Assembly: GCF_001942255.1 (NCBI RefSeq)
Contig: NZ_MKKC01000095.1
Location: 1 to 37,819 of the forward strand
Reading direction: 5' to 3'
DNA length: 37,819 bases
From: Nocardiopsis sp. CNR-923
GTDB taxonomy: Bacteria; Actinomycetota; Actinomycetes; Streptosporangiales; Streptosporangiaceae
Made by a program: the position numbers and the translations under genes. Positions 24,686 through 33,432 of this stretch are shown in pieces (position 1 is the stretch's first letter; every line of letters starts with the position of its first letter). A model generated the notes under the pieces. It was not told the origin of the DNA. It searched no databases and was given only the letters and a program-made list of their open reading frames with translations.

Positions 24686-25749
24686 TCCGACTGGCGGTGG
24701 GTGCGGCGGGGGCGGTCTTCCTGGTGGTGCCGGTGTTCATCGGCGCGCTGTCCGATGACGGCAACCGAGCCGCTCCCGCCCTCCACCAGGTGGAGGGGAT
24801 CCCCGGCACGATGCTGCGCGCCTACGCCCAAGCGGCCGGGCTACTGGAGGTGGAGTATCCGGGGTGTAAGGGGATGACCTGGCCGGTCCTGGCCGGGATC
24901 GGGAAGGTCGAATCCGATCACGCGGCCGGACACGAAATCTCCCCAGGAGGGCGGGTGCACCCACCGATCACCGGCCCCCGTCTCGACGGGTCGGGGGCCG
25001 GGGGCAACACGACACCGCACACCGACAGCGACGGCGGGGTGTGGGACGGGGACGCAGGGTTCGACCGGGCGGTGGGGCCGATGCAGTTCCTTCCGTCCAC
25101 GTGGGCGTTGCATGGCCTGGACGCGACCGGTGACGGTGTCGCTGACCCGCACAACGCCTTCGACGCGGCGTGGAGTGCGGCGGTGTACCTGTGCGTCAGC
25201 GACCCGCACGCGCAGGTCGTGGACTTCGGTGATCAGGACGATCTCGACGCGGCGCTGGGGCGCTACAACCATTCGGCGTCCTACGTGAGGGAGGTGAGGG
25301 GGCACATCGACGTCTACGCCGAGCTGGCCGCCCACGCGGCCCCAGCGCTCGGTTCGGGGGTGGAAGCCACCAGTGCGCAGGGCCGGGCTGCGGTGGAGTG
25401 GGCTCTGGGCCAGGTCGGCAAACCGTACCTGTGGGGTGGGACGGGTCCGGGGGCGTTCGACTGCTCGGGGCTGGTGATGCGGGCCTGGGAGGCGGCCGGG
25501 GTGCGCCTTCCACGGGTGACCACCGACCAGGTCAACACCGGAACGCGCCTGGCGCTCGACCAGGTGCGGCCGGGGGACCTGCTGTTCTACGACACCGGAG
25601 CGCCCGGGGGTTCCCCGTCGCACGTGACGATGTACGTCGGTGACGGGCGGATGGTCAACGCCCCAGGAACCGGGCGGAGTATCCGGGTGGAGCCGGTGGG
25701 CGGTGAGTACTACCGTGCCCGGTTTGTAGCGGCCGTCCGCCCGGGCTGA
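24682..25749 (+). CDS. Lytic transglycosylase and NlpC/P60 endopeptidase
   Basis: This 355-aa VirB1-type wall hydrolase has an N-terminal anchor or signal (LAVGAAGAVFLVVPVFIGAL). The transglycosylase domain has catalytic Glu in AGIGKVESDHAAG (about residue 76) and the hallmark VGPMQFLPSTW (~130-140). The C-terminal NlpC/P60 domain has catalytic Cys in AFDCSGLVMRAW (~260) and His in SHVTMYVGDG (~312). It would open peptidoglycan locally so that the channel can cross the thick wall. GTG 24682 overlaps the preceding stop. It is the last gene of the T4SS operon, followed by the terminator at 25769-25808. Confidence 0.92.
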   Translation: MIRLAVGAAGAVFLVVPVFIGALSDDGNRAAPALHQVEGIPGTMLRAYAQAAGLLEVEYPGCKGMTWPVLAGIGKVESDHAAGHEISPGGRVHPPITGPRLDGSGAGGNTTPHTDSDGGVWDGDAGFDRAVGPMQFLPSTWALHGLDATGDGVADPHNAFDAAWSAAVYLCVSDPHAQVVDFGDQDDLDAALGRYNHSASYVREVRGHIDVYAELAAHAAPALGSGVEATSAQGRAAVEWALGQVGKPYLWGGTGPGAFDCSGLVMRAWEAAGVRLPRVTTDQVNTGTRLALDQVRPGDLLFYDTGAPGGSPSHVTMYVGDGRMVNAPGTGRSIRVEPVGGEYYRARFVAAVRPG

Positions 25750-25768
25750 GGGCCGCCCAGCGTCACCG

Positions 25769-25808
25769 TGGGCGCGGACCACCCCCTGCGCGGGGTTGTC
25801 CGCGCCCA
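25769..25808 (+). terminator. Terminator of the T4SS operon
   Basis: TGGGCGCGGA (25769-25778) pairs perfectly with TCCGCGCCCA (25799-25808), and the loop holds an inner CCCC/GGGG stem, giving a long GC hairpin 20 nt after the last T4SS stop. Confidence 0.8.
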
Positions 25809-25903
25809 TGCCGTGTTGGGGGCGTGTCGGGACGGCTGAGCCCCTCGCACGGCGGCGTGCCCGTGTGCCCATCTTTTTCGGGTGCCATGACTTTTCTGAA
25901 CCG

Positions 25904-25949
25904 AGCGGGTTGAAACTTCTCGCGAGTATGGGGAAATATCGAACCCGCT
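25904..25949. repeat. Nested inverted repeat in an AT-richer gap
   Basis: AGCGGGTT (25904-25911) and AACCCGCT (25942-25949) are perfect 8-bp arms 30 nt apart, enclosing the palindrome CTCGCGAG (25919-25926). The surrounding gap 25809-26283 is AT-richer and holds no credible gene. It could be a promoter/operator or an origin-of-transfer-like structure, which sequence alone cannot decide. Confidence 0.35.
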
Positions 25950-26214
25950 GGTCAGCCCGGGTGAATGCGACCAATCCCAATTAGCCGGTTTTATTCGTAT
26001 GTCTGAAATGGGGTCATTTGCCATGTCTGTATCCGGCTTGGGAAACACCCGCCTCGACCTGCCCTCGACGGGAGGCGACACCGGATAGCGCAGATCGCTT
26101 CGTGTCGGGTGGGGTGAGGAAGCGCAGCTTCGAAGGGGCGGCCGACCTCGAGGCCAAGGACACCCGCTCCGCCCAGGACGCGAGAGCGTCGAGAAGACAA
26201 CACAGAAAAGAAGC

Positions 26215-26248
26215 CGCCTCGACGGTGATTAGGGCACCGTCCGAGGCG
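26215..26248 (+). promoter_or_regulatory. Leader hairpin upstream of the Tad module
   Basis: CGCCTCGACGGTG (26215-26227) pairs with CACCGTCCGAGGCG (26235-26248) with one bulged C around a 7-nt loop. It lies 35 nt before ATG 26284 and is either a terminator of an unseen transcript or a 5' leader structure. Confidence 0.4.
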
Positions 26249-26283
26249 TGATCCCCCACCTGGAATCAGCAGGAGGAAGATCT

Positions 26284-26427
26284 ATGAGCCATGGTACGGG
26301 TCGCACCGCAGGCGCCGACAGGGATGGGCCAGCCGAGCGCGGCGGGCCCTGGGAGCGGTACTCGAGGCGATCGTCAGGAAGAAGCCCGCACCACCACCGC
26401 CGCGCCCAACCTCGCCGACCAACATGA
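26284..26427 (+). CDS. Small basic protein, 47 aa
   Basis: ATG 26284 has an excellent ribosome site, AGGAGG. The product is hydrophilic and basic (GPWERYSRRSSGRSPHHHRR) and of no known family. Its stop overlaps ATG 26424 (ATGA), so it could be a leader ORF coupled to the next gene, or the true N-terminus of that gene if a base is missing. Confidence 0.45.
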   Translation: MSHGTGRTAGADRDGPAERGGPWERYSRRSSGRSPHHHRRAQPRRPT

Positions 26428-26834
26428 CGCCCTCGCCCTCGCGGCCGGAACCCGCGAGCCCACCCACTCCATCTTCGGGCCGTGAGCCGGAGTGGGTCGG
26501 GCGCTACGAGCGGGCGCGGCGCACGCACGCGGATCGGGCATGGGACCTCTTCACGAGGGGCGAGATGGAAACCTCGGCCGACACCGTGGTGGAGTTGCCG
26601 GAGTTCGGGTGGTGTGTGGACGACGGCGGGGTGCGGGCGGTGCGCCCCTACCTGGTCGCGCACGAACAACGCCAACGCGCCCAGCGGCGACGAACATCTC
26701 CCCAGGGTTCTTTTCAGCGGCCGTCCACGACTCAGGCGTGTGACCAAGGTACTGATTCGGGAACTCCTGGCGAGTGGGACGAATTGGCCGGGTTGATTCG
26801 CCAATGGCACACGCAACGCACGCCCGTGGCGTGA
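26424..26834 (+). CDS. Hypothetical protein, 136 aa
   Basis: A Pro/Ser-rich N-terminus (MTPSPSRPEPASPPTPSSG) is followed by a charged region, EPEWVGRYERARRTHADRAW, DLFTRGEMETSADTVVELPE, and a disordered Arg/Gln-rich tail. I do not recognise the family, and there is no signal or membrane segment. It lies between the T4SS and Tad modules and is followed by a hairpin at 26852-26880. An N-terminal extension through the 47-aa ORF is possible. Confidence 0.5.
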   Translation: MTPSPSRPEPASPPTPSSGREPEWVGRYERARRTHADRAWDLFTRGEMETSADTVVELPEFGWCVDDGGVRAVRPYLVAHEQRQRAQRRRTSPQGSFQRPSTTQACDQGTDSGTPGEWDELAGLIRQWHTQRTPVA

Positions 26835-26851
26835 CGAACGGCCGGTGATTC

Positions 26852-26880
26852 GGGTCTGTCTCCTCGTTGGGGGCAGGCCC
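26852..26880 (+). terminator. Hairpin terminator before the Tad operon
   Basis: GGGTCTGTCTCC (26852-26863) and GGGGGCAGGCCC (26869-26880) pair over 12 positions with G:U pairs allowed, loop TCGTT, followed by TTT. It ends the transcript of the 136-aa gene. The following 26881-27068 has no gene and presumably holds the Tad operon promoter; TTGTGA at about 26983 with TAGTGT about 18 bp on is a candidate. Confidence 0.6.
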
Positions 26881-27068
26881 TTTCGCGTGCCTCGGTTTCG
26901 CGTTTGTGCAGGTAGAGCGTGCGACATTGGGTCGCGGTGGTTCTCTTCACATTTTTGGTCACGGTGAGTATCCGGAAACTGGTTGTGATGTGACTCTGGG
27001 TGTGGCTAGTGTCACTCATCGAAAGCGCGGTGTTGGGGCCGTGCCCGGTGAGGATTCGGCGGTGAGGG

Positions 27069-27584
27069 ATGCGCGTGCCTGTGACGGGTTGGGCGGCGGT
27101 ATCGGTGGCGGTGGTGTTGGTGGGGTGCGCGGCCCAGGAGAGCGACCCCAGCGGTGACCCGACACCCACGCCCCCGACCCTCACAGCACCGGCCAGCCCG
27201 TCGCCGATGGTCGAGGAGGCGGCGCTGGACGCTTACCGGGGCATGTGGGCGGTGGTGGTCGAGGGCTCCCACGAAGGCGCGGTCGGCCACCCGGACCTGG
27301 ACGAGTACACCTCGGGACAGGCCCTCGAACTCACCACGGCGATGTTGCACGGCGCGGTGGCCACAGGGGAACCAGAGATGGCTCCCGATGTGGTCGACAG
27401 CGACCTCACCGAATCTCCGGCCACCGTGACCGTGGAGGACTGCATTGATGACTCGGCGTGGTCGGTCGAGGTCGAGAACGGGGGGACGGAGGGAGGCCCG
27501 AGGTTGGTGACAGCCACCGTCGTCGCCGACAACGGCCGGTGGCGCGTGGACGACCTCTGGTTGGAGGACTACGGGTCATGCTGA
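27069..27584 (+). CDS. Lipoprotein, first gene of the Tad operon
   Basis: This 171-aa protein has a lipoprotein signal peptide with lipobox LVGC (Cys near residue 20) after VSVAVVLVG, then a Pro/Thr-rich linker and a small soluble domain (EEAALDAYRGMWAVVVEGSH; TATVVADNGRWRVDDLWLED). The domain looks like an NTF2-like or VirB8-like alpha+beta fold of the kind seen in actinobacterial T4SS/Tad-associated lipoproteins, but this is inference. The next ATG (27578) lies within its last codons. It would be anchored on the outer face of the membrane. Confidence 0.75.
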   Translation: MRVPVTGWAAVSVAVVLVGCAAQESDPSGDPTPTPPTLTAPASPSPMVEEAALDAYRGMWAVVVEGSHEGAVGHPDLDEYTSGQALELTTAMLHGAVATGEPEMAPDVVDSDLTESPATVTVEDCIDDSAWSVEVENGGTEGGPRLVTATVVADNGRWRVDDLWLEDYGSC

Positions 27585-28417
27585 CCACGATGCCTGTACG
27601 GCGCAGGGGAACGCTCGTCCTGGGGATCGCGGTCGCGATCTTCCTGTTCCCGGCGAGGGCCGAGGCCGACGACAGCGGCTTCATCACAAGTACCGATTGC
27701 ACGGGCGGTTCATGCCAGGTCACGGCCCACGCACCCAGCCGTGGCCCGGTGGTCCCCGACACCCCTGCAGCAGCAGGGGGAAGCAGTGATGAGGACGGGG
27801 AGAGCGGCCCCAGCTGTGTGACGCCCGATATGGAGTTCGCGCAGTCAGGGAAGGAGGGCCCGATGGAGGTGCCGTTGGGCGTGGCCCGGTGCGAAGGGGT
27901 CATCGCGCCCGCAGCCTCGCCGGAGTTCGATCCGGGCGCGTTGGCGGAGCAGGCGCGGGCGATGATGCGGCTCCCTGAGCCCGACATCGGTACCGCCCCG
28001 CCCTTGGGCAAGCCCCGGTTCGTGAACCTGCCCTCGTGGATGTGGGTGGATGCCGCTGACTGGGAGCCGGTCAGTGCGACCGCGTCGGTCAGTGCCGGGT
28101 CGGTGACGGTGGTCGCCTCTCCGCGGCGGGTGGTGTGGGACACCGGGGACGGTCACGAGGTGGTGTGCGAGGTGTCGGGCACGGTGTTCTCCCCGCGGGT
28201 GTACCGGGAGGAGGGGTCTCCGGACTGCGGTCACACCTACACCGCCCTGCCTCCGGGTGGGGCGGGGGCGACGGTGGATCTGGTCGCGGTGTGGGAGTGG
28301 GCGGTGTCCTGGTCGGCCACGGACGGGCGGGGCGGGGAGCTGGCGGACTTGACCACCGTGTCAACGGTGGCGGTGCCGGTGAGTGAGATCCACGCGGTGG
28401 TCACTGACATCCGCTGA
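27578..28417 (+). CDS. Exported protein of the Tad operon
   Basis: This 279-aa protein has a cleavable signal peptide (RRRGTLVLGIAVAIFLFPARAEA, cleavage likely after AEA). The mature part has paired cysteines (DCTGGSC; CEVSG...DCGHTY) and the segment LPSWMWVDAADWEPVSATAS, then VVWDTGDGHEVVCEVSG, a pattern common in secreted actinobacterial proteins encoded with pilus genes; it resembles a PKD-like beta-sandwich. Its role is unknown, possibly a pilus or wall-surface component. An alternative in-frame start is ATG 27590. It overlaps the lipoprotein gene. Confidence 0.75.
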   Translation: MLTTMPVRRRGTLVLGIAVAIFLFPARAEADDSGFITSTDCTGGSCQVTAHAPSRGPVVPDTPAAAGGSSDEDGESGPSCVTPDMEFAQSGKEGPMEVPLGVARCEGVIAPAASPEFDPGALAEQARAMMRLPEPDIGTAPPLGKPRFVNLPSWMWVDAADWEPVSATASVSAGSVTVVASPRRVVWDTGDGHEVVCEVSGTVFSPRVYREEGSPDCGHTYTALPPGGAGATVDLVAVWEWAVSWSATDGRGGELADLTTVSTVAVPVSEIHAVVTDIR

Positions 28418-28454
28418 GAACACGGGGCCAGAGCGGCAAGAAGACGGTGTGTGG

Positions 28455-29186
28455 ATGGAAGGGGGAGGGATGGTCGCGCTCGCGAATCCCAAACAAAACG
28501 ATCGGAAAAATGAAGAAGGCCAGGAGGCCGGTGGGCGGGGGTGGGAGTCGGTGCGTCTGGCGGCTGTTTCGCGTCGCCGGTGGAAGTGGGCTCTGCTCGC
28601 GGCTGGGTTGATCGGTGCGGGAGGTATGGCCGGGGCGTGGGCCGGGTGGGTGTTGGATGACGCGCGTCCGGTCGCGGTGCTGGCGGCCGATCTCCCGGCC
28701 GGGCATGTGCTCACCGCGTCCGATGTCAGGCCGGTCGAGATGGGCGAGGTCGAGGGGGTGCGGATGCTGTCCCCGCAACAGGTCCAGGGGCAGGTGTTGA
28801 CCCGGCCGACACTCGCGGGGTCCCCGTTGGTGGCTGGTTCGGTCGGGGACCGGGTGGTGTGGCCGGATCTGGGGCGGGCGGTGGTGGCGGTGCCCGTGTC
28901 CACGGTGCCGCACGGCCTGGAGGCGGGGGCGACCGTGGACGTGGTCACCCCCACCGGCGGCGACGGCGATGCGGATGCTTCGCTGGGTGCGGTCACGGGG
29001 TCGGTGCACCGGGTCCTACCCACCGAGGACACGCTCGGGACAGGGGAGCGGGTCGTGGAGGTGGTGATGTCCCGTGACCAGGCCACCTATGTCTCCCGTG
29101 CGGTCGCTGATGGGCCAGCGCAGCTGCTGGTCCTGAACCCGCACGAGGACGTGCGGGCGGCCACGGTGGTGGGAGGTGGGGAATGA
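28455..29186 (+). CDS. SAF domain protein, CpaB/RcpC-like
   Basis: This ~243-aa protein has a charged N-terminus, one membrane segment (WALLAAGLIGAGGMAGAWAG) and a SAF domain (VAVLAADLPAGHVLTASDVR; LTRPTLAGSPLVAG), then a beta-rich region (VAVPVSTVPHGLEAGATVDVV; ERVVEVVMSRDQATYV). SAF proteins of Tad loci (CpaB/RcpC) sit in the envelope and are thought to bind peptidoglycan or guide pilus assembly. ATG 28470, preceded by GGGGGAGGG, is an alternative start. Its stop overlaps the CpaE-like start (ATGA). Confidence 0.82.
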   Translation: MEGGGMVALANPKQNDRKNEEGQEAGGRGWESVRLAAVSRRRWKWALLAAGLIGAGGMAGAWAGWVLDDARPVAVLAADLPAGHVLTASDVRPVEMGEVEGVRMLSPQQVQGQVLTRPTLAGSPLVAGSVGDRVVWPDLGRAVVAVPVSTVPHGLEAGATVDVVTPTGGDGDADASLGAVTGSVHRVLPTEDTLGTGERVVEVVMSRDQATYVSRAVADGPAQLLVLNPHEDVRAATVVGGGE

Positions 29187-30123
29187 TCGTCGCGGTGTGC
29201 TCCCTGGGCGGGGCTGTGGGGGTGACGAGTCTGGCGACCGCTGTGGCGGCGTCCTGGCCCTCGTCCCCGGTGACGGTTCCGGTGTTGGTGGAGGCCGATG
29301 CCTCCGGTGGGGATCTGGCGGCCTGGCACGGCATCGACCTCCATCACACGGACAAGGGGTTGGTGTCGTTGGCCGCGGCCTCCCGCACACCAGCACCAGC
29401 ACCAGCACCAGCGCCGGTGCCGGTGTCCGCTGACGCCTGGGCGGAGGCGGGAGCGAGAACGCCTCCTCAGCCAGCACTCCCCTGTTGACCCATGCGGTCG
29501 AGCTGCCGGGCGGGCTGCGGCTGGTGCCCGCTCCGGTCGACCCGTTGGAGGCGGGGCGGGCGGTGGACATGCTGGCCCACAACCCCGCCCTACTGCGGAC
29601 CGGGCGGGTGGTTGTGGTGGATCTGGGGCGGGCGGTGCCGGGGTCCGCGGGAGTGACCCTGGTCCGTCACGCCGATGTCGTCGTGGTCCTCACCGATCCG
29701 GGCGATGTGGGGCACGCGGCCCGGCTGCGGGCGTGCGCCCCGATCCTGGCCTCGCTGAAGGAGGGCGGGACACGGGTCGGTCTGGCCGTCACCGGCCCAT
29801 GCCCGTACTCCGACGGTGAGGTGTCGAAGGTGGCGTCGGGTTTGCCGGTGTGGGCGCGGATCCCGCACGACCCGACCGGGGCGGGGCTGGTTCGGGGCGA
29901 GCATCGGCCACCGACCCGGTTGCGGGACCGACTGGCGGCCTGGTGGTCCGAGCGTCGTGATCCCGACAGTTTGGAGTGGGTGCCGTTGGTCAGGGCCGCC
30001 AGGTCCCTGGCGGAGCTGTGCGACGACTTCTCCGGCCTCGGCCTGCCCCACGACGAACAGGAAGAACAGAGCCCCGGCACACCCGGGGAACAGCGTGACT
30101 CGAGGGTGGTGAACATAGCGTGA
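29183..30123 (+). CDS. CpaE/TadZ-like P-loop-fold protein, frameshifted
   Basis: The first frame (ATG 29183) reads MIVAVCSLGGAVGVTSLATA and VPVLVEADASGGDLAAWHG, a degenerate ParA/MinD-like N-terminus with the deviant Walker A replaced by GGAVGVTS. After a one-base loss in GCGGGAGC (~29450) the sense continues HAVELPGGLRLVPAPVD, GRVVVVDLGRAVPGSAG and DVVVVLTDPGDVGHAARL to TGA 30121. Together this is a ~313-aa CpaE/TadZ-like protein, which localises the Tad machine to the membrane. The lack of a canonical GKT suggests weak or no ATP hydrolysis. An Ala/Pro repeat (~29388-29425) lies near the break. Its stop overlaps the tadA GTG. Confidence 0.75.
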
Positions 30124-31436
30124 CGGCGACGAACGACATCCCGCGTCTCCCGACGCCTCGGGAAGTAGGGCCGGAGGAGGTGTCCCTTCGGGCTACCGCG
30201 GTGACGCTCGCCGGCCGGGTCACTGAACAGCTCATCACCACCCCCGGAGAGGCGGCGGATGCCGACCACGTTGGCCAGCTCGTGAACAGGTTGCTGGAGG
30301 AGCGGGCACGCACCGCCCTCATCCAGGGGACAGCAGGGCTGGCACCGGCCGATGAGGTGCGGCTGCGCCAGTTGGTCCTGGACCATGTTCTGGGGTTGGG
30401 CCCGTTGGAGGAGCTGCTCGCCGAACCGGACGTGGAGAACATCCACGTCATCGGCAACGATCCGGTGATCGTGGACTTCGGCGGGGGACGCCGCCAGCGC
30501 CGCCCGGCGGTGGTAGGCACTGATGCCGATCTCGTCGCCTTGGTGCAGCGGGCCGCCGCCCGCGCCCCGGGTGGGGAGCGCCGCTTTGACACGGCCGCCC
30601 CGCTGTTGTCCATGGAGCTGGAGGACGGGTCGCGGTTGTCGGCGGTGATGCCCGGGATCGCGGCCCGCCCGAGTGTGACGATCCGCCGCCACCCCTCCCG
30701 GCACCTGCGGTTGAAGGATCTGGTCCGGTCGGGGATGGTCGACCAGGCCGTACGTGACCTGCTGGTCGTGGCGGTCCGGGCCCGGGCGAACATGGTCATC
30801 TCCGGGGCCACGAACGCGGGCAAGACCACCCTGCTCCGTGCCCTGTTGGGCACGGTGGACGGCGAGCGGGTGATCACCATCGAGGACTCGTTGGAGCTGG
30901 GGCTGCACCGCCACCTGCCCGACGCGGACGTGGTCGCCCTGCAGGGGCGGCCCCCGAATGTCGAGGGTGTGGGTGAGGTGACGTTGGCCGAGTTGGTGCG
31001 GGCGGCGTTGCGGATGTGCCCGGACCGGGTGATCGTCGGGGAGACCCGGGGCCCGGAGACCCTGGCGTTGCTGAACGCCATGAGCATGGGGACGGACGGG
31101 TCGATGTCCACCCTCCACGCCTCGTCCAGCCAGCAGGTGTTCGCGAAGCTGGCTGCTTATTGCGCCCAAGCGCCCGAACGCCTCACCGCTTCGGCGACGG
31201 CGTCGCTGGTGGGGACGGCGGTGCATCTGGTGGTGCATATCGACACCGCGCCCACGGGGGAGCGGGTGGTCACGAGTGTGCGCGAGGTCGTGGGTTCGGA
31301 GGGCGAGCAGGTCATCTCGAACGAGCTGTATGTCCGTGCGGTCGAAGAGCCCGCCGGAACCGTGGTCTGCGCTCCGAGTGGGCTGGTCGGCCAGCGGCTG
31401 GTTCGGGCCGGGTACACGGGGCGGGGGTGGGCGTGA
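30120..31436 (+). CDS. tadA: TadA/CpaF secretion ATPase
   Basis: This 438-aa hexameric motor ATPase has the N-terminal family region GLGPLEELLAEPDVENIHVI, then RPSVTIRRHPSRHLRLKDL, Walker A SGATNAGKTTLLRAL near residues 227-240, the Asp box ITIEDSLELGL, and the His/Walker B region MCPDRVIVGETRGPETLALL, DGSMSTLHASS. All are typical of TadA/CpaF. It powers Flp pilus assembly. GTG 30120 overlaps the CpaE-like stop, and its own stop overlaps TadB (TGATG). Confidence 0.94.
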   Translation: MTATNDIPRLPTPREVGPEEVSLRATAVTLAGRVTEQLITTPGEAADADHVGQLVNRLLEERARTALIQGTAGLAPADEVRLRQLVLDHVLGLGPLEELLAEPDVENIHVIGNDPVIVDFGGGRRQRRPAVVGTDADLVALVQRAAARAPGGERRFDTAAPLLSMELEDGSRLSAVMPGIAARPSVTIRRHPSRHLRLKDLVRSGMVDQAVRDLLVVAVRARANMVISGATNAGKTTLLRALLGTVDGERVITIEDSLELGLHRHLPDADVVALQGRPPNVEGVGEVTLAELVRAALRMCPDRVIVGETRGPETLALLNAMSMGTDGSMSTLHASSSQQVFAKLAAYCAQAPERLTASATASLVGTAVHLVVHIDTAPTGERVVTSVREVVGSEGEQVISNELYVRAVEEPAGTVVCAPSGLVGQRLVRAGYTGRGWA

Positions 31437-32337
31437 TGCCAGTCTGGGACTGGAGTATCGGAGGGCTCGCCTTCGCCGGAGCCGTGCTGGGGGCCGGGGT
31501 CGTGTGTGCCGCCTACGCGCTGAGCCTCGTCCCTTGGCGTGCTGTCCCCGTCACGTCTCGCTTCCGCCGGTTGACGACACTTCTGTCTCAGCGCCAGTTG
31601 TGGATACGTGCGGCGGGCGGCGCAGCGGCAGGGGTTCTGGTGGGTGTGGTGACGGGGTGGCCGGTGGGGGTGGTGCTCGCCGCGGTGGCCGGGTGGTGGA
31701 TGCCCGCCCTGCTCGGCCCTGACACCACGACCCGGAGCGAAGCCGACCTCGCTGAGGCACTCGCCTCCTGGGCGGAACAGCTGCGCGACATGATCACCGG
31801 TGCCTCCGGGTTGCACCAGGCCGTCACCGCCACCGTTCCGGTGGCCCCGGACCTGGTCCGTGACCAGGTCCAGGAGTTGGAGGCCCGGCTGCGCGCCGGG
31901 CAGTCGATGGAGCAGGCCGCCGGGGTGTTCGCCCGGCAGGTCGACTCCGACCTGGGGGATCTGATCGCGATCACCCTGACCATGGGCGCTGTCGGCAGAG
32001 TGGGGACGTGGCCGGAGCCCTGTCACGGTTGGCGGAGGCGGCCCGGGATCGGGCCACGACGGTGGGCCGGGTGTCGGCGTCGCGGGCCAGGGTGCGTTCC
32101 TCGGTGCGCATCATCGCTGCCGCCACCACCCTCATGCTGGTGGGGATGGCCGCGTTCAACCCCACCTTCCTCCAACCGCTGAGCACATTCACCGGCCAGC
32201 TCGTGCTCGGACTGACCGGAGGACTGTGGGCGGCCTCGTTCTTCTGGATGGCCCGGCTCGCCGCACCACCGACGACGCCACGACCCTTCCGCCCCGCCCC
32301 CGTGGAAACCGTCACGATGGGAGGTGCTGTGCGATGA
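31436..32337 (+). CDS. tadB: TadB-like type II/IV secretion F-domain protein, frameshifted
   Basis: ATG 31436 leads into hydrophobic helices (GLAFAGAVLGAGVVCAAYAL; GVLVGVVTGWPVGVVLAAVA), then the cytoplasmic F-domain (ADLAEALASWAEQLRDMITG; LVRDQVQELEARLRAGQSME). A lost G in GTGGGGAC (~32003) shifts the frame, after which the sense continues AGALSRLAEAARDRATTVGR and two membrane helices to TGA 32335. The corrected ~300-aa protein is a normal TadB inner-membrane platform protein. Its stop overlaps TadC (ATGA). Confidence 0.82.
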
Positions 32338-33209
32338 GTGTTCTCATCCTGGGTGCGGCCGGAGGTCTTGCGGGAGCTGGGGCGTGCGCCGCCGCCTACG
32401 CGCTGCGTCGCCCTTCGCTGGTGGAGCGCCTCACACCCCGCCCCGTCCCGCAGTCCCGTCCCGCTGCCGAGGGTGGGTGGGCGCAGCGTGCGGGCCACCG
32501 CACGGGCTACCTGCTGGCCCGCGTCGGCGTCCCGGGCCCAATCCTGTCCCGGACGCTCGCGGTGTCGGGTGCGTCGGTGCAGGCGTATCGGGCGGAGAAG
32601 GCCGCCGCCACCGGTGTCGGGCTCGTGCTCGGGACGGTCCTGCTCCTCGCGGGCAGCGCGGCCCTGCCGGTGCCCGCGATGGCCTGGCTGCTCGCCGTGC
32701 TGGTCGCGGCGGGGTGCTTCCTGGGTCCGGACCTGGCCGCGCACCACGCGGCCAGTCAGCACCGCGCGGAACTCCGGGCGGCCACCTCGGCGTTGGCGGA
32801 CCTGGTCGTCATGGGGTTGGCGGCGGGCGCCGGAACGACGGGCGCGGTGACCACCGCTCTGGAGCGCGGGCACGGCCGTGCCCCGGAGCGGCTCCGCCAA
32901 GCGGTGCACGTCGCGAGCCTGCGGCATCAGCCGCCGTGGGAGGGGCTTGACGTGGTGGCTGAGGAGACCGGGGTGCGCGAGCTCGGTGAGCTGGCCGCCT
33001 CGTTGCGGTTGGGCGGGGCATCGGGGGCGCGCACCCGCGCGTCGTTGACGGCGAAGGCGACGTCGTTGCGGGCGCGTCGTCTGGCCGAGGCTGAGGCCGC
33101 CGCGCACGCGGCCACCGAACGCATGACGCTCCCGACGATGGGCCTGGTGGCCGGGTTTCTGGTGCTGATCAGTTATGTCGCCCTCACCCACGTGATGGCC
33201 GGGTTCTAG
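32334..33209 (+). CDS. tadC: TadC-like pilus platform protein
   Basis: This 291-aa integral membrane protein has an N-terminal helix (LGAAGGLAGAGACAAAYAL), central helices (VGLVLGTVLLLAGSAALPVP; MAWLLAVLVAAGCFLGPDLA), a cytoplasmic F-domain (TSALADLVVMGLAAGAGTTG; ELAASLRLGGASGARTRASL) and a C-terminal helix (LVAGFLVLISYVALTHVMAG). It pairs with TadB as the base of the Flp pilus machine. The start overlaps the TadB stop. Confidence 0.85.
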   Translation: MSVLILGAAGGLAGAGACAAAYALRRPSLVERLTPRPVPQSRPAAEGGWAQRAGHRTGYLLARVGVPGPILSRTLAVSGASVQAYRAEKAAATGVGLVLGTVLLLAGSAALPVPAMAWLLAVLVAAGCFLGPDLAAHHAASQHRAELRAATSALADLVVMGLAAGAGTTGAVTTALERGHGRAPERLRQAVHVASLRHQPPWEGLDVVAEETGVRELGELAASLRLGGASGARTRASLTAKATSLRARRLAEAEAAAHAATERMTLPTMGLVAGFLVLISYVALTHVMAGF

Positions 33210-33225
33210 ACAGGGAGGGTTCTGG

Positions 33226-33432
33226 ATGAACGGGCTTCTTCGGCGTGCCCATGGGTGTGTACGCACATGGCTCACACCGTCACGAGATGTCACTTCGGAT
33301 GTGGGGTCGGCGACGACGGACTGGATCTTGATCATCATGGTGTCGATCACCATCGCCACCGTCGTCGGAGGCATCCTCGTCACCGAGTTCACCACGGCGG
33401 CCGAGTCCATCGACCTGGGCGTGACCCGATGA
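33226..33432 (+). CDS. Flp-like pilin
   Basis: This 68-aa protein follows GGGAGGG. After a basic leader it has GSATTDWILIIMVSITIATV and VGGILVTEFTTAAESI, i.e. a Gly/Ser followed by one hydrophobic helix, as in small Flp-type prepilins. Position after tadC and before the TadE genes is the usual slot for the pilin. A glutamate at +5 is not obvious, so the processing site (perhaps before SATTDW) is uncertain. Confidence 0.65.
   Translation: MNGLLRRAHGCVRTWLTPSRDVTSDVGSATTDWILIIMVSITIATVVGGILVTEFTTAAESIDLGVTR

Noticed and set aside
29388..29425. Short CACCAGCACCAGCGC-type tandem repeat in the CpaE-like gene
   Set aside because: It simply encodes an Ala/Pro linker; not reported as a separate repeat element.
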